Shown: positions 24,901-33,643 of the stretch, piece by piece | How the letters are laid out: each line of letters begins with the position of its first letter | Position numbering within the stretch: position 1 is the first letter of the stretch | DNA from: Dehalococcoidia bacterium | GTDB taxonomy: Bacteria; Chloroflexota; Dehalococcoidia; DSTF01; JACRBR01 | Direction: 5' to 3' | NCBI GenBank assembly: GCA_021462855.1 | Contig: JAJTXQ010000020.1 | Coordinates: 124,001-188,000 of the forward strand | Length of the DNA: 64,000 nt | Made by a program: the position numbers and the translations under genes | Notes under the pieces: model-generated | The model's database searches: none | What the model was told of the DNA's origin: nothing | Seen by the model: only the letters and a program-made list of their open reading frames with translations

Positions 24901-26070
24901 GTGGATTTCCGTTTCAGCGAAGAGGAAGAGGCGTTCCGCGGCGAGGTGCGCCAGTTCATCGCCGAGAACATGACGGACGAGATCCGCTCGCACTGGCTCG
25001 GCGGCCTGCTCGATACGCCCGCGCGCCGCGACTTCGTCACCAAGATGGCCGACCGCGGCTGGCTCTCCATGGGCTTTCCGGCCGAGTACGGCGGCACGCG
25101 GCAGACGGTGCCGCTTGCCCAGTACATCATGAACCAGGAGCTGCACCGCGCCGAGGCGCCGATCGTCGGCAAGAACCTTGGCGTCATCGTCAACACCATC
25201 CTCCGGCACGGCAATGAGCCGATGAAGCGCGAGTTCATCCCGCGCATCTTCCGCAACGAGATCCAGTGGGCGATCGCCTACAGCGAGCCCGAGGCCGGCT
25301 CCGACCTCGCCAACATGCGCGCGAGCGCCGTGCTCGACGGCGACGAATACGTGATCAACGGCAGCAAGCGATTCATCACGTCGGCGCACTTCGGCGACTA
25401 TATGTGGACCGGCGTGCGCACCGACCCGAACGCGCAGCCCAAGCACAAGGGCATCAGCCTGATCATCATCGACGCGACACTGCCCGGCATCACCGTCACG
25501 CCGACGTGGACGATCATCGGCGAGCGCACGAACGACGTGTTCTTTGACGACGTGCGCGTGCCGAAGGAGTACCTGGTCGGCGAGGTCAACAAGGGCTGGT
25601 ACTACATCTCCGAGGCGCTGACGTACGAACGCTTCGCGATGACGTCGATCATCCCGACCGTGCGCAAGCTGGATCGCCTCGTCGAGTACGTTCGCACGAC
25701 GGAGGTAGACGGCGAGCCGCTCGCCAACGACCCCGTTGTGCGCCGCATGGTCGCCCGTATGGCCACGCTTGTCGAAATGGGCAAGATGCTCGACCTGCGC
25801 TGCCTGTGCATGGCGATCAAGCCCGACTACGTGCCGAACAACGAGGCGGCGATGAACAAGATGTGGGGCGGCATCATCGAGACCATCCTCTCCGACGAAA
25901 CGCTGGACGTGCTCGGCCCCGACGGCTTCCTCTGGAAGGACGAAGACGCGCCGATGGACGGCGAGGTCGTCGACGACTACCTCTGGGCCGGGCACCAGCG
26001 CGTCGCCGCCGCCGGCGTCGACATCTCCAAGAACATCCTGGCAAAGCGCCTGCTCGGGCTGCCTTCCTGA
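24901..26070 (+). CDS. acyl-CoA dehydrogenase, subunit of a probable heteromeric pair
   Basis: A 389-residue acyl-CoA dehydrogenase beginning with GTG (no in-frame ATG is positioned for a full domain). It has RGWLSMGFPAEYGGTRQT, the flavin motif IAYSEPEAGSDLAN, and INGSKRFITSAHFGDYM. The C-terminus departs from the usual 'GTSEIQ' (QRVAAAGVDISKNILAKRLL). The next gene encodes a different acyl-CoA dehydrogenase 22 nt downstream. In mycobacterial sterol catabolism such adjacent FadE pairs form alpha2beta2 enzymes, so this may be one subunit. It is the first gene of the long plus-strand operon; a possible -10 TAGAAT lies at 24808-24813. Confidence 0.9.
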   Translation: MDFRFSEEEEAFRGEVRQFIAENMTDEIRSHWLGGLLDTPARRDFVTKMADRGWLSMGFPAEYGGTRQTVPLAQYIMNQELHRAEAPIVGKNLGVIVNTILRHGNEPMKREFIPRIFRNEIQWAIAYSEPEAGSDLANMRASAVLDGDEYVINGSKRFITSAHFGDYMWTGVRTDPNAQPKHKGISLIIIDATLPGITVTPTWTIIGERTNDVFFDDVRVPKEYLVGEVNKGWYYISEALTYERFAMTSIIPTVRKLDRLVEYVRTTEVDGEPLANDPVVRRMVARMATLVEMGKMLDLRCLCMAIKPDYVPNNEAAMNKMWGGIIETILSDETLDVLGPDGFLWKDEDAPMDGEVVDDYLWAGHQRVAAAGVDISKNILAKRLLGLPS

Positions 26071-26092
26071 GTCCGCGCGCGAAGGGACTGGC

Positions 26093-27226
26093 ATGGACAT
26101 CGAGCTAACCGAAGAACAGCGCCAACTCATGGACGCGGCGCGCCGCTTCGTCGAGCGTGAGTGTCCGCTGTCGTACGCGCGCGCGATCGAGGGTGAGGCC
26201 GCCGGCTACTCCCGCGACCTGTGGGAGCGCATGGCCGCGCTCGGCTGGCCGGGGCTCCTCGCGCCCGAGGAGCACGGTGGCGCCGGCCTCGGCATGATCG
26301 ATGTCGCTGTGCTGTGCAAGGAGCTTGGCCGCAATCTCACGCCGAGCCCGCTGATCCCGTCTGCCGTCATCGCCGCGAGCGCCATCGCTGCTGCGGGCAG
26401 CGACGCGCAGAAAGCCGCGTTGCTGCCGCGCATCGCATCGGGTGACCTTGTCGTCGCGCTGGCGATGCAGGAGGGCAAGCGATACGACGGCGCGGGCGTG
26501 CGGATGACCGCGCGCGCGGAGGGCGACTCGTTCGTGTTGAACGGCCAGAAGCCGTACGTCGAACATGCTGCCGGCGCCGACCGGCTGCTGGTGCTGGCGC
26601 GCTCGTCGGGCGCCGCCGGTTCGAATGACGGCGTGACGATGTTCCTCGTCGACGCGCGAGCTCCGGGCGTTTCGGTCCGCCCGCGCGGCACGATGGCGCG
26701 CGACCACCAGGCCGCCGTCACCTTCGCCGATGTGTCCGTCAATGCGGCCGACGTCCTAGGTCCGGCGGGCGGCGCGTGGCCGCTGCTCGAGCCGGCGCTC
26801 TATCGCGGCGTCGTCGCGTTCTGCGCATACATGGTCGGCGCCGCCGAGAAGATCCACGCGATGGCGACCGACTTCGCCAAGCAGCGCGTGCAGTTCGACA
26901 AGCCGATCGGCAGCTTCCAGGCCATCCAGCACTACCTCGCCCAGAGCATCACCGAGATCACCGCCGCCGATACGATGACGTTCTACACCGCCTGGGCGCT
27001 CGACCAGCGCGAGCCAGCGCGCGCGATGGTCGCCAAGACGAAGATCTGCGCCGGCGATACGCTGAAGCAGGCGTCCGCTATCGGCGCGCAGATCTACGGC
27101 GGCATGGGGTTCAACGAGGATGTCGACACCACGCTCTTCCTGCGTCGCGGGAAGCAGTGGCAGATGTCGATGGGCGACAGCGGCTACTGGGGCGACGTCC
27201 TCGCCACCGAGCTGCTCGGCGCCTAG
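26093..27226 (+). CDS. acyl-CoA dehydrogenase, second subunit of the pair
   Basis: A 377-residue acyl-CoA dehydrogenase of the shorter-N-terminus type (MDIELTEEQRQLMDAARRF). It has ERMAALGWPGLLAPEEHGG, a modified flavin-site region (VALAMQEGKRYDG, without the usual SEP..GSD), and the C-terminal IGAQIYGGMGFNEDVDTTL region followed by LRRGKQW. The canonical flavin-stacking motif is missing, which is common in one of the two subunits of heteromeric FadE enzymes. It lies between the other dehydrogenase gene (22 nt) and the hydratase gene (12 nt). Confidence 0.9.
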   Translation: MDIELTEEQRQLMDAARRFVERECPLSYARAIEGEAAGYSRDLWERMAALGWPGLLAPEEHGGAGLGMIDVAVLCKELGRNLTPSPLIPSAVIAASAIAAAGSDAQKAALLPRIASGDLVVALAMQEGKRYDGAGVRMTARAEGDSFVLNGQKPYVEHAAGADRLLVLARSSGAAGSNDGVTMFLVDARAPGVSVRPRGTMARDHQAAVTFADVSVNAADVLGPAGGAWPLLEPALYRGVVAFCAYMVGAAEKIHAMATDFAKQRVQFDKPIGSFQAIQHYLAQSITEITAADTMTFYTAWALDQREPARAMVAKTKICAGDTLKQASAIGAQIYGGMGFNEDVDTTLFLRRGKQWQMSMGDSGYWGDVLATELLGA

Positions 27227-27238
27227 GAGCACGCGCCC

Positions 27239-28321
27239 ATGCCCGACGAGAGCGCGCTGCAGTTCCTCCGCGACGACGTGCCGGATGACGTCCGGCGCAC
27301 GATCCTCGCGCTCACCGACGAGACGGAGCCCGAACCGGCGCCGCTCGAAGTGAACGAGTACCTCATCCGCCACTGGTGCGAGGCGCTGGAGGACGGCAAC
27401 CCGCTCTACCTCGATGCGGCGTACGCGCGCGCGAACGCGCACCCGGGTGTCGTCGCGCCGCCGGCGTCGCTGCTGACGACGTTCCTCCTGCCGCTGCGCT
27501 GGCCGTGGCCGCCCGATGGCCGCGAGCCCCGCCGGTTCATCCATTACGACCTGAAGGAACTGCTCGACCTGCCCGTCGGCATCGTCACGGACATCGATGT
27601 CACGTACCACGCGGCCGTGCACGCCGGCGACCGGCTGAACACCACGCAGCGGCTCGTGTCCATCTCGCCGTGGAAACGCACGCGTGTCGGCGAGGGGCAC
27701 TTCTGGACCATCGACCGCACGTACCGCAACCAGCGCGCCGAAGTCGTCGCGCGCGAGCGGATGACCATCTTCTCCTACGGAGGCGGCAGCGCGCAGCAGG
27801 AGGCGGCAGGCGCCGGCGGCTGGAGCGCGGCCGTCGAGGAGATGATCGGCGGCGATGGCCGCTACCTGCCGCCAGAGCCAGCTTCCGTGTACTGGGATGA
27901 CGTGCGGGTCGGCGACGCGTTGCCGCCGCTGTCGATGCCGATCACGTTCACCCGCGCCGTGTACCTCGCATCGGCGACGCGCGACTTCTCGCCGCAGCAC
28001 TCGAACCGCGACTACGCGCAACAGCGCTCGAACACGCGCGACGTGTTCGTCAACACGCCGTTCAACATGGGCATGGTCAGCCGGCTCCTCACCGACTGGG
28101 CGGGCCCACGCAGCACCGTGCGCCGCCTGAAGCTGGCGATGCGCGGCAACGTCTGCGCGGGCGACGTGATGACGCTCACCGGCGCCATCACGGCCAAGTA
28201 CGTCGAGGACGGAGAACCGCGCGTCGATGCCGACATCATGATCGCGACGGCCGACGGCCCTGCCACGCCGTGCTCGGCCACGCTCGCTCTGCCGGCGCGC
28301 GCCGGCGCCGTGCCCGCATGA
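27239..28321 (+). CDS. double-hotdog MaoC/FAS1-like hydratase
   Basis: A 360-residue protein with two hotdog domains. The N-terminal half (about 20-190) is of the FAS1-like dehydratase type (VNEYLIRHWCEALEDGNPLY, HPGVVAPPASLLTT) and lacks the catalytic Asp/His pair. The C-terminal half (about 215-355) holds it in ATRDFSPQHSNRDYAQ. One active and one inactive hotdog in a single chain is typical of hydratases for bulky CoA esters, such as the ChsH1-ChsH2 type in sterol side-chain degradation. The stop overlaps the next start (ATGA), so it is co-translated with the fused CoA-transferase. Confidence 0.87.
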   Translation: MPDESALQFLRDDVPDDVRRTILALTDETEPEPAPLEVNEYLIRHWCEALEDGNPLYLDAAYARANAHPGVVAPPASLLTTFLLPLRWPWPPDGREPRRFIHYDLKELLDLPVGIVTDIDVTYHAAVHAGDRLNTTQRLVSISPWKRTRVGEGHFWTIDRTYRNQRAEVVARERMTIFSYGGGSAQQEAAGAGGWSAAVEEMIGGDGRYLPPEPASVYWDDVRVGDALPPLSMPITFTRAVYLASATRDFSPQHSNRDYAQQRSNTRDVFVNTPFNMGMVSRLLTDWAGPRSTVRRLKLAMRGNVCAGDVMTLTGAITAKYVEDGEPRVDADIMIATADGPATPCSATLALPARAGAVPA

Positions 28322-30834
28322 GCGGCGCCTGCGACGGCCTCCGCGTCATCGACTTCAGCACATGGATGGCGGGCCCGCTCGCCACGATGGTGCTCGCCGA
28401 CAACGGCGCCGACGTCATCAAGGTGGAATCGCCCGCGGGCGACCCGGCGCGCGCGCTCCCCGCGTTCCAGACGTGGAACCGCGGCAAGCGCGCCGCGACG
28501 ATTGACCTCAAGACGCCGCACGGCCGCGCGTCTGCGCTCGACCTCGCACGCACGGCCGATGTGGTCGTCACGAGCTTCCGGCCCGGCGTGGCCGAGCGCC
28601 TCGGCATCGGCTACGACGATATCCGCGTGGTCAATCCGCGGGCCGTCTACGCCGCGATCAGCGGCTACGGCGAGGCCGGCGCGCGCCGCGACCTTGCCGG
28701 GTATGACGCGCTCGTTACCGCGCGCTCCGGCCGCATGATGATGTTCGAGGGCGTCGCGGAGCGCGCCGGCCCGGCGTATCCCGCGCTCCCCTGCGCCTCG
28801 TACTCGGCAGCCATGCTCACGGCGCAGGGCGTCCTCGCGGCGCTGCACCGCCGCCGCGTGACGGGCGCCGGCGACCGCGTCGCCGTCTCGCTGCTCGCCG
28901 CGCTCATGCCGTTCGACTTGATCATGTGGATCGGCTGGCAGCTCCGTGGCCAGGACCTCGAGACCGAGGGCGTCTCCGCGCCCATGCTGCTCCAGAAGCT
29001 GATGGGCGAGCGGAAGATGATCGAGAAGGCGCCGCCGAAGGAAGGCGCGTACGACCCGACACAGCTCCATCGCCCGAAGGTGCGCGTTCCGCGGCCAAAC
29101 TACCTGACCGCCGTCACGAAGGACGGCGTCTGGATCCAGTTCGCCAACACCATGGACCATCTCTGCGTCGCGCAGATGACCGCGCTCGACCTGCTCGACC
29201 TCTACGGAGAGGAGCGCTTCGCCAAGCTGCCGGCGATCTTCACCGAGGACGACGCAGACGACCTCTGGGGCATTGTGCTCGAACGAGTGCGGACGAAGAC
29301 GTGGGAGGAGTGGTCCACGATCTTCGCGCGGCACGAGGATCTCGCGGTCGAGCGCGTCCGCGGGCCGCTCGACTCGCTGCGCCACCGTCAGATCGCGCAC
29401 AACGGCCAGGCCGTCGCGGTCCCAGGCTTCGACGGCAAGCCCACGCTGCAGCCTGGACCGATCGCGCTCCTTTCGGCGAACGCGCCAACGATCGGTCGCC
29501 CGGCGCCGTGCCCCGGCGAGCACACCGACGCCGTGCTCGCGGAACAACGCCAGGTGCCAGACAGCGGACCTCCAGCCGTAGCCGATGCGGGCGCGCCGCT
29601 CGCCGGCATCACCATCCTCGACTTCTCGGCCTGGATCGCCGCGCCGCTGTCGACGACCATGCTCGCGAACCTCGGCGCGCGCGTGATCAAGATCGAGCAG
29701 GTTGGTGGCGACATGAGCCGCTACTCGACAGGCGGCCTCCTCGCGTTCCCGATGACGCAAGGCAAGGAGAGCATCGCCCTCAACCTCAAGTCGCCGGAAG
29801 GGCTGGCGATCGCGCGCAAGCTCATCGAACGCTCCGACATACTCGTGCACAACTACCGGGCGGGCGTTGCCGCGCGCATCGGCATCGACTACGCGACATG
29901 CCGCGCGCTGAACCCGCGCATCATCTACCTCGACGCCGCGTCCTACGGCGCCGACGGCCCCGACTGCCGCAAGCCGGCGTTCTTCGCCGTCGCGGCCGCG
30001 CTCGGCGGCAACCAGGCGCGGCAGGTTGGCGCCGGACACCCGCGCCCCGGCGTCGAACACGGCACGCTCGATGAACTCAAGACCGAGGCCTGGCGCCTGC
30101 TGAAGGCCGCCGAGGGCAACGCCGACCCCATCGCCGCCCTTGGCGCCGCCACGGCGCTGCTGCTCGCGCTCCACGCGCGCGACGCGTCGGGCGAGGGCCA
30201 GTCGCTGGTCACGACGATGATCGGCTCGACGCTCTACGCCAACTCGGACGAGACGATCGACTACGATGGCCGCCCGCCGTCGCCGCAGGTCGACGAGCAA
30301 CTACTGGGCCTCGGCCCGGCGTACCGGCTCTACGAGACGCGCGACGGATGGCTGTTCGTTTGCTGCATGAGACGCGCCGAGTGGGACGCGTTGTGCGACG
30401 GGATCGGCCGCGCCGACCTCGCGCCGCGCTGGGTCGACGTGTGCCGGGCGCCCGCGTCCGACGCGGTGGCGTCGGAGCTGGAATCTGTGTTCCGCACGCG
30501 CTCCGCCACGGAATGGGAACGCGACCTCGCGCCGCGCGGCGCGCCGGTCGCCGCCGTCGAGACCCGCGACCCCGGCCGCTTCAACATGGAAGACCCGGAT
30601 ATGAGGGCGCAGGGTCACGCGGTGCAGGCGCACTCGCCGGTGCACGGCGCGTACTGGCGGCACGGCGCCCTCTACCGATTCGGGAGCGGCGCGCCGCAGG
30701 CGTTCGGCGCGTGGGAGCCGCTCGGCGGTCACTCGCGCGCCATCCTCGCGCAGCTCGGCTACGCGCCCGATGCCATCGATGCGCTGGTGGACGCGGGCAT
30801 CGTCGAGGCATGGGCGCCGGAGGCGAACGAATGA
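28318..30834 (+). CDS. fused double class III CoA-transferase (Asp-less N-domain, Asp-containing C-domain)
   Basis: An 838-residue protein made of two complete CaiB/BaiF units, about 5-400 and 428-835. The first starts GLRVIDFSTWMAGPLATMVL, the second GITILDFSAWIAAPLSTTML. In the N-terminal unit the active-site loop is ALPCASYSAAM, with Ser161 where the nucleophilic Asp should be. In the C-terminal unit the loop is EGNADPIAALG with Asp603 in place. The chain is thus a natural fusion of the Asp-less/Asp-containing pairs found elsewhere in the window. The gene overlaps both neighbours by ATGA and sits in the middle of the igr-like operon, so it probably makes the CoA ester that the operon degrades. 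Confidence 0.92.
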   Translation: MSGACDGLRVIDFSTWMAGPLATMVLADNGADVIKVESPAGDPARALPAFQTWNRGKRAATIDLKTPHGRASALDLARTADVVVTSFRPGVAERLGIGYDDIRVVNPRAVYAAISGYGEAGARRDLAGYDALVTARSGRMMMFEGVAERAGPAYPALPCASYSAAMLTAQGVLAALHRRRVTGAGDRVAVSLLAALMPFDLIMWIGWQLRGQDLETEGVSAPMLLQKLMGERKMIEKAPPKEGAYDPTQLHRPKVRVPRPNYLTAVTKDGVWIQFANTMDHLCVAQMTALDLLDLYGEERFAKLPAIFTEDDADDLWGIVLERVRTKTWEEWSTIFARHEDLAVERVRGPLDSLRHRQIAHNGQAVAVPGFDGKPTLQPGPIALLSANAPTIGRPAPCPGEHTDAVLAEQRQVPDSGPPAVADAGAPLAGITILDFSAWIAAPLSTTMLANLGARVIKIEQVGGDMSRYSTGGLLAFPMTQGKESIALNLKSPEGLAIARKLIERSDILVHNYRAGVAARIGIDYATCRALNPRIIYLDAASYGADGPDCRKPAFFAVAAALGGNQARQVGAGHPRPGVEHGTLDELKTEAWRLLKAAEGNADPIAALGAATALLLALHARDASGEGQSLVTTMIGSTLYANSDETIDYDGRPPSPQVDEQLLGLGPAYRLYETRDGWLFVCCMRRAEWDALCDGIGRADLAPRWVDVCRAPASDAVASELESVFRTRSATEWERDLAPRGAPVAAVETRDPGRFNMEDPDMRAQGHAVQAHSPVHGAYWRHGALYRFGSGAPQAFGAWEPLGGHSRAILAQLGYAPDAIDALVDAGIVEAWAPEANE

Positions 30835-32000
30835 CCGACGCATCGATGGTGCGCGACCGCACGGCCATTGCCGGCATCGGCACGACGGAGTACGTGCGAA
30901 ACATCGGCCGCAGCGAACTCGAGACGGCGCTCGACGCGATCGGCCTCGCGCTCGATGACGCCGGGCTGACGGCGCGCGAGGTCGACGGCATCTTTAAGAT
31001 CGACACGCCGGGCGAGGAGTCGAACAGCGAGCTCGAGATCGCGCGGAACCTGGGTGTCGCGAATCTGCGCGCCTGGGGCGGCGCAGGGTACGGCGGCGGC
31101 GCGGCATGCGCGCCGGTCGTCCTCGCCACGATGGCGGTGGCGACGGGCATGGCCTCGGTGGCCGTGGCTGTCCGCGCTCGGAATCGCGGCTCCGGCGGCC
31201 GCCCGTGGGCGCGCACCGGCGCGCGCGTACCCGGGCTCGCGGCGTTCGAGATCCCGTACGGACTCGTGTCGCCCGTGCAGCAGCTTGCCATCCTCGCGCG
31301 GCGCTACATGCACGAATTCGGCGCCACGTCCGAGGATTTCGCGCGCGTGTCGGTCGTGCAGCGGGCGCACGCGGGCCGTAATCCGCGCGCCTGTTTCCGC
31401 GACCCGATCACGGTTGACGACGTGCTGAACTCGCGGATGATCGCCGACCCGCTTCACCTGCTCGATTGCTCGCTCGAGACGGACGGCGCGTGCGCGGTCA
31501 TCGTGACGAGCGCGGAGCGCGCGCGCGACCTGCGCCGGCCGCCGGTATACATCAGCGGCATCGCCCAGGGCATGGGGCCGCGCCACTACATGATGAACGG
31601 CCTCGGCTATCGCGAAGATCCGTTCGACATGCCGCCGCTGTACGCGGCGCGCGACGTCTACGCCGCAGCCGGCATGGGGCCGCAGGACATCGATGTCGCG
31701 CTGCTCTACGACGTGTTCAGCCCGATGGTGCTCTGGCAGCTCGAGGCATACGGCTTCTGCAGGCGCGGCGAGGCGGCAGGTTTCGTGCGCGACGGACGGA
31801 TCGCCTGGCCCGGCGGTGACCTGCCGGTCAACACGCACGGCGGCAGCATCTCCGAAGCGTACGTGCATGGCTTCAACCACGTGCTCGAGGGCGTGCGGCA
31901 GTTGCGCGGCGAATCGACGTGCCAGGTCGAAGGCGCGGACGTCGCGCTCGTCGCCGCCGCCGCCGTCGTGCCGACGAGCGCGCTCATCCTTCGGAGGTGA
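30831..32000 (+). CDS. thiolase-superfamily protein lacking the catalytic Cys (Ltp2-like aldolase candidate)
   Basis: A 389-residue thiolase-fold protein of the lipid-transfer-protein/SCP2-thiolase branch. The nucleophile Cys of thiolases is replaced by Tyr87 in WGGAGYGGGAAC, and the C-terminal GHP motif is replaced by NTHGGSISEAYVHGFNH. It therefore should not act by classic thiolysis. Ltp2-type proteins with such changes work as retro-aldolases that remove a side chain from a 3-hydroxyacyl-CoA, together with a DUF35 partner. The next gene, 4 nt downstream, encodes exactly such a DUF35 protein. The start overlaps the fused CoA-transferase stop by ATGA. Confidence 0.86.
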   Translation: MTDASMVRDRTAIAGIGTTEYVRNIGRSELETALDAIGLALDDAGLTAREVDGIFKIDTPGEESNSELEIARNLGVANLRAWGGAGYGGGAACAPVVLATMAVATGMASVAVAVRARNRGSGGRPWARTGARVPGLAAFEIPYGLVSPVQQLAILARRYMHEFGATSEDFARVSVVQRAHAGRNPRACFRDPITVDDVLNSRMIADPLHLLDCSLETDGACAVIVTSAERARDLRRPPVYISGIAQGMGPRHYMMNGLGYREDPFDMPPLYAARDVYAAAGMGPQDIDVALLYDVFSPMVLWQLEAYGFCRRGEAAGFVRDGRIAWPGGDLPVNTHGGSISEAYVHGFNHVLEGVRQLRGESTCQVEGADVALVAAAAVVPTSALILRR

Positions 32001-32004
32001 CACG

Positions 32005-32424
32005 ATGACGCAACAGGCGATGACGTCGCAGCGCCCCATGCCCGAGATCACGCCGATGACCGAACCTTTCTGGTCCGCCGCACGCCGGCGCGAGCTCGTG
32101 GTGCAGCGTTGCGACGGCTGCGGCACGCTCCGCTTCCCGCCGGAGGTCGCGTGTTACGCCTGCGGCTCACGCAGGGCGGCGTGGACGCCCGTCAGCGGCC
32201 GCGCGACGCTCTACAGCTGGACGGCGGCGCCCCCGCCGCTGTTGCCGTACTTCGCCGACCGCGCGCCGTGGCCCGTCGCGCTCGTGCAGTTGGCGGAGGG
32301 CCCCCGGATGTTCACGAACCTCGCCGGCATCGCGGTCGAGGAGTACGCGATCGGCATGGAGCTGCAGGCCGGCTTCGAAGACATAGACGGCGAGACCACA
32401 CTCGTCGTCTTCAGGCGCGCATGA
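32005..32424 (+). CDS. Zn-ribbon/OB-fold (DUF35) partner protein
   Basis: A 139-residue DUF35 protein. A rubredoxin-like Zn ribbon is formed by CDGCG and CYACG (about 36-58), followed by an OB-fold (about 63-135, SGRATLYSWTAAPPPLLPYF). In this family the protein binds a thiolase-like partner and helps bind acyl-CoA. GGAGG lies 8 nt before the ATG. Its position right after the Cys-less thiolase homologue supports a two-protein enzyme, as in Ltp2-ChsH2 or archaeal thiolase-DUF35 complexes. Confidence 0.9.
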   Translation: MTQQAMTSQRPMPEITPMTEPFWSAARRRELVVQRCDGCGTLRFPPEVACYACGSRRAAWTPVSGRATLYSWTAAPPPLLPYFADRAPWPVALVQLAEGPRMFTNLAGIAVEEYAIGMELQAGFEDIDGETTLVVFRRA

Positions 32425-32453
32425 ACCCGGCGGCGCACGGATAGGACTCACAC

Positions 32454-33629
32454 ATGGACTTCGCGCCAACCCCGGCGATGGACGACATCCGCGAGGAGAT
32501 CCGCGCGCTGCTCGCGTCGGTGCTGCCCGGCGATTGGCAGGGCAGCGGCTTCCTGCCGATGGACGTCCGCCCCGAGCACTTCGACCTCGCACGCAAGCTC
32601 GACCATGCGCTCGCGGCGCGGCGGCTGCTCGCGCCATCCTGGCCGGTGCAATACGGCGGGCGCGGCTTCACGCCGTACGAGCAATTCGCGCTGTTCGAGG
32701 AGCTCGGCTACCACCTCGCGCCGCGCATGACGACGATTTCCGTCGACCTCGTCGGACCGGTGCTGATCCACTACGGCAGCGACGAACAGCGCTCGCGCTG
32801 GCTGTCCGCGATCGCCAACGACGCGCAGATCTGGTGCCAGGGCTTCAGCGAACCGGGCGCAGGCTCCGACCTCACGTCGCTCACCACCCGCGCCGAGCGG
32901 CAGGGCGACGAGTACGTCGTCAACGGCCAGAAGATCTGGACGAGCATGGCGCATCGCTCCGAATGGATGATCCTCCTCGCCCGCACCTCGCAGGAGCTCC
33001 CGCGCGGACGCGGACTGAGCCTGTTCCTGCTCCCGACCGATTCCCCGGGCATCGAGATCCGCGCGATCCACGATGCCGGCGGCGAGCACATGCTGAACGA
33101 AGTGTTCCTCAACGACGTGCGCATCCCCGCGTCGCAGTTGATCGGAGAGGAGAACCAGGGGTGGCGCTACGCCACCACGCTCCTCCAGTACGAGCGCGGC
33201 GATGTGCTGCTCATCGGCCAGTACCGGCGGCTGCTGGACGATATCGAGCGCGGGCTGGCGGGCGCCACGCGCACGGAGCTGGCGCGCTCGAACGCGCGGG
33301 CGCTGCTGGCTGAGTGCGAGATCGAGTGGAACGTCGGCCGCCTGCTGACGCTGCGCGTCGTCGACATGCACACGCGCGGTCTGCTGCCCGACACCGAGGC
33401 ATCGGTCACCAAGCTGTTCATGACGGAGGCGTACCAGCGCCTCGCGGCGGTGGCGAGCAGGATCGGCGGGCTGCGCTCGATCCTCCGCCACGACGACACG
33501 CTCGCGGCGCTGGGCGGCCGCATCGAACAAGCGGTGGTGTCATCGACGATCGGCACGGTCATGGGCGGCACCTCGGAAGTGCAACGGACGATCATCGCGA
33601 CGCGCGGGTTCGGGCTGCCGCGCGGCTGA
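32454..33629 (+). CDS. acyl-CoA dehydrogenase (FadE-like)
   Basis: A 391-residue acyl-CoA dehydrogenase with ARRLLAPSWPVQYGGRGFT, flavin motif WCQGFSEPGAGSDLTS, VNGQKIWTSMAHRSEWM and C-terminal SSTIGTVMGGTSEVQRTIIA. The residues before GTSE are MG rather than YE, so the base is not in the canonical place. It is the third acyl-CoA dehydrogenase of the plus-strand operon and stands alone rather than in a pair; it may act on a different intermediate from the 24901/26093 pair. Confidence 0.93.
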   Translation: MDFAPTPAMDDIREEIRALLASVLPGDWQGSGFLPMDVRPEHFDLARKLDHALAARRLLAPSWPVQYGGRGFTPYEQFALFEELGYHLAPRMTTISVDLVGPVLIHYGSDEQRSRWLSAIANDAQIWCQGFSEPGAGSDLTSLTTRAERQGDEYVVNGQKIWTSMAHRSEWMILLARTSQELPRGRGLSLFLLPTDSPGIEIRAIHDAGGEHMLNEVFLNDVRIPASQLIGEENQGWRYATTLLQYERGDVLLIGQYRRLLDDIERGLAGATRTELARSNARALLAECEIEWNVGRLLTLRVVDMHTRGLLPDTEASVTKLFMTEAYQRLAAVASRIGGLRSILRHDDTLAALGGRIEQAVVSSTIGTVMGGTSEVQRTIIATRGFGLPRG

Positions 33630-33643
33630 GACAGGACGGCGCA

